The notes under the pieces are model-generated. The model saw only the letters and a list, made by a program, of their open reading frames with translations, ran no database searches and had not been told where the DNA came from. Shown here piece after piece: positions 19,963-29,135 of a stretch of DNA of 64,000 nt (positions are counted from its first letter, which is position 1; each line of letters starts with the position of its first letter). The position numbers were made by a program, and so were the translations under genes. This DNA comes from Hyphomicrobiales bacterium (GTDB taxonomy: Bacteria; Pseudomonadota; Alphaproteobacteria; Rhizobiales; Beijerinckiaceae), in assembly GCA_930633525.1 (NCBI GenBank), contig CAKNFP010000001.1, positions 1,342,001 through 1,406,000 of the forward strand. The letters run 5' to 3'.

Positions 19963-20193
19963 GGTCGAGCGACCTTCAAGGATATTCCGACGACGCTGTT
20001 GTCTTCACCGCCGGGCTTGGTCCCGGTGATCCCGGCTGGATGGGCGCCTTATCGGATCGATAGGGCAATGGAGCCCGGCCGTCGCCACGTTTCGCTTTGG
20101 TCGAGCTGAAGTCGGACAGCAGATCCGACTTTCAGTTACAGGCCCGGTCCTGGCAACCGCTGTTTCCGCCAGACAAGGCGATGGGAACAGAGA

Positions 20194-21417
20194 CTAGCGC
20201 GGGTTGATCAGCACGGAGTTCTGCGGGCTGGCGACGAGATAGGGCGCGACGATGCGCACCTTGCGCCGCTGACCGTCCGGGCCGACTTCCTCGCGAAGCG
20301 TGCCATCGTCCTGATCGACGGTGGTCACCTCCGTAATGGATTGCGGACCGATGCCGGACGAGGCCGCGCTCGCAGTCGGAACAACCGAGGGATCGTTGGC
20401 GGCGGCGTTGTCGGCTGCGTCCTCGTCGTCTTCCACCTTCGCCGTCGTCGCGGCTTTGGCGGCCGCTGTCTGGCGTTCGTTGGCGCGCTGAGCGGCCGTG
20501 GTCTTCGGCCGTGACAGTTCCTCGGCCTTTTCCGCGGTCACGATGATATCGCTCTTGCGCCGCTCCAGCATGAATTCCGCGGGCTGAAGCGCCTGCGCCC
20601 AGCTCTCGCCGAAGGGGCGGCAGGTAATATCGGGATTGAGAGCCCGCTCATATTGCAGGGCGCCGGGAAGATCTGAATAGGGACGCCCCGTTGCACTGAC
20701 AGCCTGGGCGACATTGCCTCCCTGGGACATGAAGAAGAGCTCCGTCGGCGAGGCGGGGCATTGCGCCTGGCACAGCTCCTGGGCGCTGCTGCGGCCGGAG
20801 GCCGGTCCACCCAGCGGGAAAAAATAACCGTCGGCGAGACGCACGCAGACGGCGCGCGAACCGCCGAGGCGCTTCTCGCCGCCACCTTCGCCATGGCTGG
20901 GAGGCGCCTGTCCGTCGAGGTCAGCCTGCGGCGGCTCCTGCTCGGGTTGGCCGCCACCGAACAGCATTTCGAAGAAGCCACGCTGCCGCGGAGCTGCAGC
21001 CGTGCGCGGGGCACAGGCCTCCGATGCCGCCGCGGTCAACTCGCGTCGGCGCGCCTCCGTCTGGGCGTCGCCGCCGCCGGCGCGTGAGCGAAGAAGGTCA
21101 TAATTCGCCTGCATCTGCGACAGGCGCGCCTGGAGGCCGCTGCAATCCGCCGGGCGCTGGCCGCCGAACAATCCGCCGCCGCGATCGCAACCGAGCTGCT
21201 GGTAGTAGCCACGTGTCCGGTCGAGTTCAGCACGCTGGCGCTGGGCTGCCGCCGCATATTGCTGGGCCTGCCCTCCGCCGCGCGGGAGGGAAGCAAGTTC
21301 AGCGCGATAGCGTTGGCACGCGGCAGGCGACACCACTTCCTGAGCATAAGCATCACCCGCGAACAGGGTGCAGACAAATGTGGCTGCGATGGCATATGCC
21401 GCACGGCGGCTGATCAT
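20194..21417 (-). CDS. DUF2865 domain periplasmic protein
   Basis: A 407-residue protein with a signal peptide (about residues 5-24, cleavage at AYA-QE), a Gln/Arg-rich helical segment with several cysteines (residues 30-110), and the DUF2865 core from about residue 150 to 260, recognisable by RAVCVRLADGYFFP and the Cys-x-x-x-Cys pair after it. The C-terminal third is charged and Ala-rich. Family members are found mainly in Hyphomicrobiales and have no assigned function. The ATG at 21417 has AGGA about ten bases upstream and places the signal sequence correctly; the frame is open further upstream but not protein-like. Confidence 0.82.
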   Translation of the reverse strand: MISRRAAYAIAATFVCTLFAGDAYAQEVVSPAACQRYRAELASLPRGGGQAQQYAAAAQRQRAELDRTRGYYQQLGCDRGGGLFGGQRPADCSGLQARLSQMQANYDLLRSRAGGGDAQTEARRRELTAAASEACAPRTAAAPRQRGFFEMLFGGGQPEQEPPQADLDGQAPPSHGEGGGEKRLGGSRAVCVRLADGYFFPLGGPASGRSSAQELCQAQCPASPTELFFMSQGGNVAQAVSATGRPYSDLPGALQYERALNPDITCRPFGESWAQALQPAEFMLERRKSDIIVTAEKAEELSRPKTTAAQRANERQTAAAKAATTAKVEDDEDAADNAAANDPSVVPTASAASSGIGPQSITEVTTVDQDDGTLREEVGPDGQRRKVRIVAPYLVASPQNSVLINPR

Positions 21418-21604
21418 GATGCGTCCTGTCCTTGCCCTCAGCGGTAGCGGCATGAGGATGTATCTGAGTCGAGATTGACTAAAGTGTGTCGTCACGATCG
21501 AAAAGGGGGGAGCACTGAATTCGCGAACACAAGGGATTGAGGTCGCGATACGCCTCGCCCCCACTGTCGCTGCCGGCGCTATCGCCACGGGCCGTGCCGC
21601 GAGA

Positions 21605-22147
21605 CTACATGTCCATTTCGGGAGGCGCATCCACCGGAATGCCGGAACGCTGCATCAGGACTTCGATGACCCGATCGAAGGCTGCCAGCTCTTCCGGAGG
21701 GATGTCCTTAGTCAATTGTTCCGCATAGCTTATTGCGAGCGGAATGATCTCCGTATAGAGCGCGCGCCCCTCGTCTGTCAGAGACAGGAACGCTTCACGG
21801 CGATCGCGCTCGTTCGCCCTGCGCTCGAGAAGACCACGATCTTCCAGCGCGGCCGTCGCGCGCGAGACCTTCGTTTTGTGCATGCGGGTATGCGCGCCGA
21901 TGTCGCGCGCTGTCATCTCGCCGAGTTCCCCGAGCAGCGCGATCGTACGCCACTCCGGCAATCCAAAACCGAATCGCTTTTCGTAGATGCGGCCGAGGCC
22001 TTCCGCGACGACCTGCGCCAGAACGTTGAGACGATAGGGAATGAACCGGCTTAGCGTCAGCGTCAGCGGCTCGGTCTCGTCATTGGGGCCTGCCGCGGAG
22101 GCCACATTGGCAGAAGGGGGGACATCACGAGATACAGGGGAGGACAT
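21605..22147 (-). CDS. MarR-family transcriptional regulator
   Basis: A 180-residue winged-helix regulator. After a flexible N-terminus of about 30 residues, the MarR fold runs from residue 35 to 165: LPEWRTIALLGE (helix 2), the recognition region TRMHKTKVSRATAALEDRGLL near residues 88-108, and the wing with the family signature DRREAFLSLTDEG. It probably binds DNA as a dimer and responds to a small ligand. No operon partner is adjacent: the neighbours are the DUF2865 gene (minus strand, 187 bases away) and a gene-poor region, so its target is unclear. Confidence 0.88.
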   Translation of the reverse strand: MSSPVSRDVPPSANVASAAGPNDETEPLTLTLSRFIPYRLNVLAQVVAEGLGRIYEKRFGFGLPEWRTIALLGELGEMTARDIGAHTRMHKTKVSRATAALEDRGLLERRANERDRREAFLSLTDEGRALYTEIIPLAISYAEQLTKDIPPEELAAFDRVIEVLMQRSGIPVDAPPEMDM

Positions 22148-22452
22148 GGAACTCGGTTACCGTCAGGTCGGGTGGAACGGGTCAGTTCACAACTTTTAGC
22201 ACAGCAACAGATGCCCAGGTCCAGCCGGCCTTGCCTGAAATCTGTGCGACCTGGGTCCAAGTGCTGTGCGCCGATACCCCACCTGACCCGGCGAGGGTGA
22301 GGGAAACGAACACAGGAGGTTACCCTCCAGAGCTCACGAAACCCTTGATATCCTTGGATCTGTCCTCGGATCAAAAACCCGTTCGCGTCGCGCGCGACGT
22401 GGCAGTTACCAGCGGTATTGTGATCCCGGGTAGGCCGCCACGCAGGTCGTCG

Positions 22453-22677
22453 TCACCAGTTCCCGGGCGGTTGCTCGGCAATGCGATATGGCCGCGAGGC
22501 AGGATTTTCTTGTCCCAGCGCAGCCATCGCGAGCGACATAGGGCTGGCGCGCATGGCCTGGGAGGGGGCGATCACCTGTGTGATGCTGAGGATGGCAATC
22601 AGGCTCACCCCCAGACAAAGCACAGCTTCAATGGGTGCAACCTGTCTGATTGGGTGGCCGTGAGCTACGATGCGCAT
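22453..22677 (-). CDS. possible small membrane protein
   Basis: A 74-residue frame with one clear hydrophobic segment (residues 17-37) flanked by basic residues. AGGCGAG lies seven bases before the ATG at 22677, and a promoter-like pair is found upstream at 22800-22827. An in-frame ATG at 22740 would add 21 residues. Nothing in the sequence identifies a family, and the opposite strand is also open, so this is a tentative call. Confidence 0.35.
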   Translation of the reverse strand: MRIVAHGHPIRQVAPIEAVLCLGVSLIAILSITQVIAPSQAMRASPMSLAMAALGQENPASRPYRIAEQPPGNW

Positions 22678-23048
22678 ATTGGTCTCGCCTGTATCCAAGT
22701 GCCCGCCATCGACGAGCCGGCCGGAATACTGAAACACCATGGAGGCACCGCATGGGGCGCACGCGTGTCTCCAGGAACGATGATCGAACAACTCCCGCGA
22801 TCCTAGCGGCTCACAAATAAAAGTCAATAATAGCAATAGTTTAGATGTATTCTCAATCAATGGTGGGCACGAGTGTGCATAGGATAGATCATCGGGCGCC
22901 CCCCGCGCCGCACCCTGTGCCGGAGGGCTTGCAAATACAGCGGCTTGCAAAAAGGTTGGGAAAGACAGACATGCGAGCAGTGCGGTTGTTGACGGGGTCG
23001 ATGTCCAACATGGTTTTCTTGGCCTGGCGTCATGAGGGAGTAGTCGCG
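22678..23048. other. gene-poor region upstream of creA
   Basis: This 371-base stretch contains an AT-rich pocket (22810-22860) with a promoter-like signal on the minus strand and the open but unconvincing upstream extension of the creA frame. I see no other gene. Confidence 0.4.
22800..22827 (-). promoter_or_regulatory. possible promoter for the small membrane protein
   Basis: On the minus strand TTGACT (22827-22822) is separated by 16 bases from TAGGAT (22805-22800). Both boxes are good partial matches to the sigma-70 consensus, in a locally AT-rich pocket. Confidence 0.35.
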
Positions 23049-23594
23049 ATGAAACGTCGCAGAAGAATCGGAACCGGGAGCTCAGGGTGGCGGATGGTGC
23101 TTGGCCTCGCGGCTTTCAGCCTGTTCGCGACTGGCGCCATGGCGCAGAACGGTCCGGATCTGATTTTTCGCAAATCGACCGTGTGGAAGATGCTGACGCC
23201 TGACGATACGCTGGCGGTCTATGGGATTGATGATCCAGCGGTCGAGGGCGTGGCGTGCCACTACACGCTGCCGGAGCGCGGCGGAATCAAGGGCATGTTC
23301 GGCGTCGCGGAGGAAGTCTCCGACGTCTCTCTCTCCTGCCGGCAGGTGGGCCCGATTACCATCAAGCAGAAATTCGAGCAGGGGGAGGTCGTCTTCAGTG
23401 AGAGGCGATCGCTCGTCTTCAAGCGTATGCAGATCGTACGCGGCTGCGATACCAAGCGTAACGTCCTGGTCTACCTTGTTTATTCCGACAAGCTGATCGA
23501 TGGCTCGCCGCAGAATTCCACCTCGAGCGTCCCGCTCATGCCTTGGGGCGCCAATATCAATGTGCAGAACTGCGCGGAATGGCTGAAAAAATAG
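23049..23594 (+). CDS. creA: CreA family protein
   Basis: A 181-residue protein with a basic N-terminus, a hydrophobic signal segment (residues 15-32, cleavage after AMA) and the CreA domain to the end, recognised by DPAVEGVACHYT, two or three conserved cysteines and the terminal NCAEWLKK. CreA proteins are periplasmic and of unknown molecular function. AGGGAG lies nine bases before the ATG at 23049; upstream in-frame codons to 22845 do not look like protein. A hairpin follows the stop codon. Confidence 0.87.
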   Translation: MKRRRRIGTGSSGWRMVLGLAAFSLFATGAMAQNGPDLIFRKSTVWKMLTPDDTLAVYGIDDPAVEGVACHYTLPERGGIKGMFGVAEEVSDVSLSCRQVGPITIKQKFEQGEVVFSERRSLVFKRMQIVRGCDTKRNVLVYLVYSDKLIDGSPQNSTSSVPLMPWGANINVQNCAEWLKK

Positions 23595-23638
23595 CGGCCC
23601 GGAAAAATCGGCTGCAAGAACCATTTTCCGAGCCATAT

Positions 23639-23670
23639 CAGCGCTTTGAAGCGCTGCTCTGAATCTTTTT
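23639..23670 (+). terminator. probable terminator after creA
   Basis: CAGCGCTT (23639-23646) and AAGCGCTG (23649-23656) form a perfect eight-base hairpin; a T-run follows ten bases later at 23666-23670. A looser A/T-rich hairpin precedes it (about 23597-23632). Confidence 0.5.
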
Positions 23671-23793
23671 CACAGGCGTTGCGGGCGTTGCCCGCGCCCG
23701 AGCTCCAAGGCGGAATGCATGGCTCCGCCTGGAGAACAACCGAGCGACAGCCTCGCTTCGCCGGCTCTATTCTCTACGAGGGCTGCGACCGCT

Positions 23794-24102
23794 CTAATTG
23801 TCGCAGGTGATGGCCATGGCCGCCGCGGTCGAACGGGACGTGCCGGTCGAACTCGTGATGTCGCTGGCCGGCCCGAAGGCGCTCGCCGTGCGATATCCCT
23901 GGGCAACGCACCAGGCATTGGCCACGCCGGTGGCGCAATCGCCGCCGGTCGCGAGGCAATCCGCGACACCGTAGCCATCATTGGCTGGGATGATGAAAGT
24001 TGCCGCTGCGGTCGCCGCATTCGCGGGCTCCAGCTGGGGCAAGAACGACACGGCCGCGACGAGAGCAGCGGCTGATCCGGCGAGAAGAAGGACGCGACGC
24101 AT
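23794..24102 (-). CDS. small secreted cysteine-containing protein
   Basis: A 102-residue protein with a clear signal peptide (residues 4-28, cleavage after ANA) and a short mature domain with four cysteines, arranged as one pair in the segment DCLATGGDCATG, one in WCVAQGY and one three residues from the end. This suggests two disulfides in the periplasm or outside. I recognise the type from Hyphomicrobiales but know no function. It is transcribed convergently toward creA. Confidence 0.65.
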   Translation of the reverse strand: MRRVLLLAGSAAALVAAVSFLPQLEPANAATAAATFIIPANDGYGVADCLATGGDCATGVANAWCVAQGYRTASAFGPASDITSSTGTSRSTAAAMAITCDN

Positions 24103-24561
24103 GGCCTACAACATTCAAGGGGTTAAGAGATCGGCAGAGCAATCTCGATCAATTGCGTAAATAAATTTTGAAACCGTAGGTTCCGAAGTGTGTCTGCACA
24201 CATGCAGGCAAGGCGCGCACGCTCTTGACGGATTCGCGCGAAAAAGGCAATGATCCGCGCCATGATGGCAACCGTCCGCACGACCCGGATTTCGATTATT
24301 TGCAGCTAGCGTCATCGCTGGCTGTTGCCGTCTTTGTCTTTCCCTTGAGATCGATCAGAGCGCGCCGATGGCCAGGGCAACCGGTGGCATGCGGCGTCCG
24401 TCGTCTGGAGATAGGCTCGCGCTGGCACAAGCCAGCGCTGCGTCCGTCGCGTGGATCGTCGGAATGCAGACGAGTCTGTATCTTCGTTGTGGATGACTTG
24501 AGCTGAGATGGCCTTTTATCCGGCGAGCGCTTCGCTGGAGTGGGCAGGAGAGGGAACTGAC
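24103..24561. other. gene-free region upstream of cysS
   Basis: This 459-base stretch lies between the divergent small secreted protein gene and cysS. It contains an AT-rich pocket at about 24140-24180 that could hold promoters; a TTGACG is present at 24227-24232 but without a matching -10. Open frames here have non-protein-like composition. Confidence 0.35.
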
Positions 24562-26052
24562 ATGGTGGCGGCCTTGGGCAGCGGGGAAGCCCTCGATACG
24601 GGCTTGACGCTCTACAACACGCTGACGCGCGCGAAGGACGCGTTCGCGCCCATCGACCCGACCAACGTGCGGCTCTATGTCTGCGGCCCGACCGTGTATG
24701 ACTATGCCCATATCGGCAATGCACGACCGGTGATCGTCTTCGACCTTCTGTTCCGGCTGCTGCGTCATCACTATGGCGCCGATCGCGTCACCTATGTCCG
24801 CAACATCACGGACGTCGATGACAAGATCAACGCCCGCGCCGCGCGCGACTATCCCGACCTGTCGCTGAATGACGCCATCGCCAGGGTCACGGCGCTGACG
24901 GAAGAGCAGTTCCATCGCGACATTGCCGCGCTCGGCGTGCTTCCTCCAACCGAGGAGCCGCGCGCCACCGCCCATATTCCTGAAATGCGGGCCCTGATCG
25001 AACGGCTGATCGCCCGTGAGGTCGCCTATGTGGCCGAGGACCATGTGCTCTTTGCCGTTTCGGCGATGGAGCGCCTGCCGAAAGCGCCGCGCTATGGCGC
25101 GCTCGCCCGCCGTTCGCTCGACGAGATGCTGGCGGGTGCCCGCGTCGATGTGGCGCCCTACAAGCGCGACCCGATGGATTTCGTGCTGTGGAAGCCGTCG
25201 AAGCCCGGCGAGCCCGGCTGGGACAGCCCCGGCGGCATCGCCGCTCCCGGCCGCCCGGGCTGGCATATCGAATGCTCGGCCATGTCGATGGCGAAGCTGC
25301 TGACGCCCTTCGGCGGCGGGCTCACCTGCGACGATCCGGCCAAGAACACCTTCGACATTCACGGCGGCGGCATCGATCTCGTTTTCCCCCACCACGAGAA
25401 CGAGATCGCCCAGTCCTGCTGCGCGCTCGACAGCGGCCGCATGGCCAATGTCTGGATGCACAACGGCTTCCTGATGGTCGAAGGCGAGAAGATGTCGAAA
25501 TCGCTCGGCAACTTCATCACCATCAACCAGCTCCTGGAGACCGAGAGTTTCGGCGGTCGCCAATGGCCGGGGGCGGTGCTGCGTTTCGCGATGCTCAAGA
25601 CCCACTATCGCCAGCCGATCGACTGGACGGTGAAGGCGCTGGAGGAGAGCGAGGCCGTGCTCACCGAGTGGTGGCAGGCGAGCCAGGGAAGCAAGCCTGC
25701 GGACCGTGTGCCGGCTGAAGTCATCGCCGCACTGGATGACGACCTCAACATGGCCGAGGTCATCGCGAGCCTTCATCGCATGAAGCGCGCCGGGCAGTTC
25801 GAGGACATCAGGGCGACGTTGCGCTTCCTCGGCTTCGAGCGTGTCATCGAGGCTATGATCGCGCTGCGCGGCCAGGCGACCGTGGCGATCAACAACGACC
25901 CCGAGGTGCAAGAGCTCCTTGCGGAACGCGTCGCCGCGCGAGCCGCCAGGAACTGGGCCGAATCCGACCGTATCCGCGACGCGCTGGCGGCGAAGGGCAT
26001 CGTGGTCAAGGACAACAAGGACGGCACCTATTCGCTGGAGGCAAAACGCTGA
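24562..26052 (+). CDS. cysS: cysteine--tRNA ligase
   Basis: A 496-residue class I synthetase that charges tRNA-Cys. The zinc ligand Cys and HIGH motif are together in [13 protein letters not shown] near residues 39-51; the zinc-binding HHENE lies near residue 275 and the KMSKS loop is exact at about residue 310 (KMSKSLGN). The ATG at 24562 has GGAGAGGG seven bases upstream; a longer reading from 24508 would start without a ribosome binding site. The stop codon overlaps the next start (TGATG), so it leads a cysS-GNAT-cimA operon. Confidence 0.94.
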   Translation: MVAALGSGEALDTGLTLYNTLTRAKDAFAPIDPTNVRLYVCGPTVYDYAHIGNARPVIVFDLLFRLLRHHYGADRVTYVRNITDVDDKINARAARDYPDLSLNDAIARVTALTEEQFHRDIAALGVLPPTEEPRATAHIPEMRALIERLIAREVAYVAEDHVLFAVSAMERLPKAPRYGALARRSLDEMLAGARVDVAPYKRDPMDFVLWKPSKPGEPGWDSPGGIAAPGRPGWHIECSAMSMAKLLTPFGGGLTCDDPAKNTFDIHGGGIDLVFPHHENEIAQSCCALDSGRMANVWMHNGFLMVEGEKMSKSLGNFITINQLLETESFGGRQWPGAVLRFAMLKTHYRQPIDWTVKALEESEAVLTEWWQASQGSKPADRVPAEVIAALDDDLNMAEVIASLHRMKRAGQFEDIRATLRFLGFERVIEAMIALRGQATVAINNDPEVQELLAERVAARAARNWAESDRIRDALAAKGIVVKDNKDGTYSLEAKR

Positions 26053-26555
26053 TGGGCAAGACCATACCCGCTCCCGCACTGCGGCCCTTCCTGCCGTCGG
26101 ACCTCGCCGTCGTCACGGCGATCTTCCAGGACAGCATCGAGGAACTGACCGAGGACGACTATAGCGAAGCGCAGCGCGCGGCCTGGGCGGAACGGGCTGA
26201 CGGGCAGGATTTCGCCCTTCGCCTGACCGCGGCGCTCACGCTCGTCGCGACCGTCGATGGATCGGTCGTCGGCTTTGCGTCGCTCAAGGATAACAAGCAC
26301 ATCGACATGCTTTATGTGCATCCGGGTTTCGCCCGCCAAGGCGTCGCCACGCTGCTCTGCGATGCCCTGGAAAAGCTGGCCGGCGGACGCGGCGCGGCAG
26401 CCCTTACGGTGGATGCGAGCGATACCGCCCGGCCGTTTTTCGATGGCCGGGGCTATGTGGGTGAGAGCCGGAACACCGTGCCCGTGGGCGAGGAATGGCT
26501 CGGCAACACCACCATGAAGAAGACCCTCGCGGCGTCCGACGGATCAGTATCATGA
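26052..26555 (+). CDS. GNAT-family N-acetyltransferase
   Basis: A 167-residue GNAT acetyltransferase. The central motif A, where acetyl-CoA binds, is seen as MLYVHPGFARQGVATLL near residues 85-105, preceded by the beta-strand VVGFASLKD. The C-terminal half holds a motif B-like FFDGRGYV. The acceptor substrate is unknown. It overlaps cysS by one base and citramalate synthase by four bases (ATGA), so all three are very likely translated together. Confidence 0.87.
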   Translation: MGKTIPAPALRPFLPSDLAVVTAIFQDSIEELTEDDYSEAQRAAWAERADGQDFALRLTAALTLVATVDGSVVGFASLKDNKHIDMLYVHPGFARQGVATLLCDALEKLAGGRGAAALTVDASDTARPFFDGRGYVGESRNTVPVGEEWLGNTTMKKTLAASDGSVS

Positions 26556-28156
26556 GCGCTTCGACCGACGGCCGCGAACGCCTTTATCTCTACGACACCA
26601 CGCTGCGGGACGGTGCCCAGACCACCGACGTCAATTTCTCGCTGGCCGACAAGCAGCTGATCGCCGGCATGCTCGACGAACTCGGCATCGACTATGTCGA
26701 AGGCGGCTATCCCGGTGCCAATCCGCTCGATACGACCTTTTTTGCGGAGAAGGCGACCAAGAGGGCGCATTTCGCCGCTTTCGGCATGACAAAACGGGCA
26801 GGGCGCTCGGCGGCCAACGACCCGGGCGTGGCGGGCTTGCTCGATTCCGCGGCCGACGCGATCTGCTTCGTCGCGAAGTCCTGGGACGAGCAGGTGAAGG
26901 TCGCTCTCGAGATCAGCCTTGACGATAATCTGGCCGGTATCCGTGAGAGCCTGGCGGCTGCCCGCGACAGCGGCCGTGAGGCGATGCTCGATTGCGAGCA
27001 TTTCTTCGACGGCTACAAGGCCAACCCCGACTATGCGTTATCCTGCGTGAAGGCGGCCTATGAGGCCGGAGCCCGCTGGGTCGTGCTCTGCGACACCAAC
27101 GGCGGCACACTCCCGGATGAGGTCGAGGCCATCGTCCGCGAGGTCGCGCGGCATGTTCCCGGCGACCATCTCGGCATCCACGCCCATGACGATACCGGCT
27201 GCGCGGTTGCGAATTCGCTGGCGGCGGTGCGAGCCGGCGCCCGACAGATCCAGGGCACGCTCAACGGCCTCGGCGAGCGCTGCGGCAATGCCAATCTCGT
27301 CAGCCTCATTCCGACGCTGGCGCTGAAATCGCCTTATGCGGAAACTCTTTCGATCGGCGTGGATGAGGAGGGTTTGCGCGGCCTGACGCCGGTGTCGCGA
27401 GCGCTCGACGAGATCCTGAACCGGGCGCCGAACCGCCACGCGCCCTATGTCGGCGCCAGCGCCTTCGCCACCAAGGCCGGTATCCACGCCTCGGCCCTGC
27501 TGAAGGATCCCCACAGCTATGAGCACGTGGAGCCGGAGGCCGTCGGCAACCAGCGGCAGCTGCTGGTTTCGGACCAGGCCGGGCGCTCCAATCTCATCGC
27601 CGGCCTCGCGCGCGTCGGCATCGCCGTCGACAAGGACGACCGCCGGTTGTCGCGCCTGCTCGCGGTGGTGAAGGAAAAGGAGGCGCAGGGCTATTCCTAT
27701 GAAGCCGCCGACGCCTCGTTCTTCCTTCTGGCGAAAGGCGTGCTGGGCGGCGTGCCGACCTTCTTCAATGTCGGTCGCTTCAGCGTCAATGTGGAGCGGC
27801 GCTATAACGCCGTCGGCGAGCTGACGACCGTGGCCGAAGCCATCGTCAAGGTCGAGGTCGACGGCGAGGTGCTGATTTCGGCGGCGGAAGGCAATGGCCC
27901 GGTGAACGCGCTGGATGTCGCCTTGCGCAAGGATCTTGGCAAGTACCAACGGTTCATCGAGGGCATTCACCTCATCGATTTCAAGGTGCGCGTATTCCAG
28001 GGCGGCACGGATGCCGTCACCCGTGTGCTCGTCGAATTCGGTGACGAGACCGGTGCGCGCTGGTGCACGGTGGGTGTGTCCCCCAACATCATCGACGCGT
28101 CGTTCCAGGCGCTCAACGACTCCATCGTCTACAAGCTGGTGTCGAGCGGGGCGTAG
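26552..28156 (+). CDS. cimA: (R)-citramalate synthase
   Basis: A 534-residue member of the DRE-TIM metallolyase group (LeuA/CimA). DTTLRDGAQ near residue 15 binds the divalent metal, the HxH pair lies in HAHDDTGCAVANS near residue 210, and a C-terminal LeuA-type allosteric domain runs from about residue 400 to the end. The Tyr/Leu pattern and the overall length fit CimA, which condenses acetyl-CoA with pyruvate toward 2-oxobutanoate for isoleucine synthesis, rather than isopropylmalate synthase. Homocitrate-type activity cannot be excluded. It starts inside the GNAT gene. Confidence 0.88.
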   Translation: MSASTDGRERLYLYDTTLRDGAQTTDVNFSLADKQLIAGMLDELGIDYVEGGYPGANPLDTTFFAEKATKRAHFAAFGMTKRAGRSAANDPGVAGLLDSAADAICFVAKSWDEQVKVALEISLDDNLAGIRESLAAARDSGREAMLDCEHFFDGYKANPDYALSCVKAAYEAGARWVVLCDTNGGTLPDEVEAIVREVARHVPGDHLGIHAHDDTGCAVANSLAAVRAGARQIQGTLNGLGERCGNANLVSLIPTLALKSPYAETLSIGVDEEGLRGLTPVSRALDEILNRAPNRHAPYVGASAFATKAGIHASALLKDPHSYEHVEPEAVGNQRQLLVSDQAGRSNLIAGLARVGIAVDKDDRRLSRLLAVVKEKEAQGYSYEAADASFFLLAKGVLGGVPTFFNVGRFSVNVERRYNAVGELTTVAEAIVKVEVDGEVLISAAEGNGPVNALDVALRKDLGKYQRFIEGIHLIDFKVRVFQGGTDAVTRVLVEFGDETGARWCTVGVSPNIIDASFQALNDSIVYKLVSSGA

Positions 28157-28188
28157 CCGCACCAGGATTCAAGTCCACCGGCGTTTCT

Positions 28189-28289
28189 CCCTCTCCCGAT
28201 GGGAGAGGGCTGGGGTGAGGGGGGTGATCGCTTCCCGGACGGAGCTCCCTCACCCGCGCCTGCGGCGCGACCTCTCCCGATGGGAGAGG
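28189..28289. repeat. palindromic intergenic repeat pair (REP/BIME-like)
   Basis: Two near-identical palindromes built on CTCTCCCGATGGGAGAG occur at 28189-28209 and 28271-28289. Between them GGGTGAGGG (28213-28221) is answered by CCCTCACCC (28247-28255), so the whole unit can fold into nested stems. The unit lies between two convergent genes (cimA and the LOG gene), the usual place for such elements. It is probably one copy of a dispersed genomic family. Confidence 0.75.
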
Positions 28290-28306
28290 TGAGCGGTGGG
28301 GATCGT

Positions 28307-28903
28307 TCAGAACTGGGTGACGATCGCGGCGTCTTCGCGCGGAGTGGTGGTCGACACGGCCGCCTCGATCTGGGTGATGGCGTCGCGTGCGCTATCGGCC
28401 ACGAGATAGCGCACCTCAAGCCCCGGGCGGATAAATCCCGACTGGCTCATGTGAGAGAACAGATCGAGCAGAGGTTGCCAGAAATTCTGCGTGTTCAGCA
28501 GAAGGATCGGCTTTGTATGGCGTCCGAGCTGGGACCAGGTCAGCTGCTCCACGAGTTCTTCAAGGGTGCCAATCCCGCCGGGCAGGGCGATGAAGGCGTC
28601 CGCGCGCTCATACATGATCTGCTTGCGCGAATGCATGTCCGGTACGACGATGGTCTCCTGAGCTTCCTCCAGGAGAATCTCGCGATCCTTGAGAAAGGTC
28701 GGGATGACGCCGGTCACCTCACCGCCGGCTTCGAGCACGGAGCGGGCAACGGTACCCATCAACCCGATATTGCCGCCCCCGTAGATGAGCCGGATTCCCG
28801 CATCGGCCATCGCTTGCCCGAGCGCGGTGGCGTCCGAGGCGAAGGTGGGATCCATTCCTGAGGCTGAGCCACAATAGACACAGATAGAGCGAATTGCAGT
28901 CAT
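28307..28903 (-). CDS. LOG-family protein, probable cytokinin-type nucleoside monophosphate phosphoribohydrolase
   Basis: A 198-residue Rossmann-fold protein of the LOG/TIGR00730 family. The diagnostic PGGIGTLEE motif lies near residue 110 and the conserved Arg/Lys pair in MHSRKQIMYERAD precedes it. LOG enzymes remove ribose 5-phosphate from nucleoside monophosphates; in bacteria the physiological substrate is often unknown. The ATG at 28903 begins the conserved SICVYCGS strand; the frame is open up to 28957 but without support. Confidence 0.85.
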   Translation of the reverse strand: MTAIRSICVYCGSASGMDPTFASDATALGQAMADAGIRLIYGGGNIGLMGTVARSVLEAGGEVTGVIPTFLKDREILLEEAQETIVVPDMHSRKQIMYERADAFIALPGGIGTLEELVEQLTWSQLGRHTKPILLLNTQNFWQPLLDLFSHMSQSGFIRPGLEVRYLVADSARDAITQIEAAVSTTTPREDAAIVTQF

Positions 28904-29135
28904 ATCCAAGGATGTGGCTGCCGCGACGACGGTCGTCAAGCCTGTCGTCGCCTGCACCGTCCACGGAACCGCCGCGAATGGCGATTAAGGTGTTTTTTCG
29001 GCCACGTGGATGGAATAATGAGCGTGCTGCCACAAGAAAGTCATTATGCGTGGAGCGATGCTCTGGAAGCCGTCTATCTAAATGGATAGCGTCGCAGCAG
29101 AGGGTCATACGAAGGGTCGGGGGTTCAGGGACAGA

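Noticed and set aside
22231..22806. Plus-strand frame between the MarR and creA genes
   Set aside because: Random-looking composition and no ribosome site; the weak membrane protein on the other strand is at least as plausible.
24103..24561. T-box or other riboswitch upstream of cysS
   Set aside because: No conserved T-box sequence or convincing antiterminator pairing could be seen.
24355..26079. 574-codon open frame on the minus strand opposite cysS
   Set aside because: A shadow of high-GC codon usage: the plus strand encodes an unmistakable cysteinyl-tRNA synthetase, while the antisense reading has His/Arg/Gly-rich, non-protein-like composition.
28189..28289. CRISPR-like repeats
   Set aside because: Only two palindromic copies with an inverted pair between them and no spacer series; better explained as a BIME-like element.
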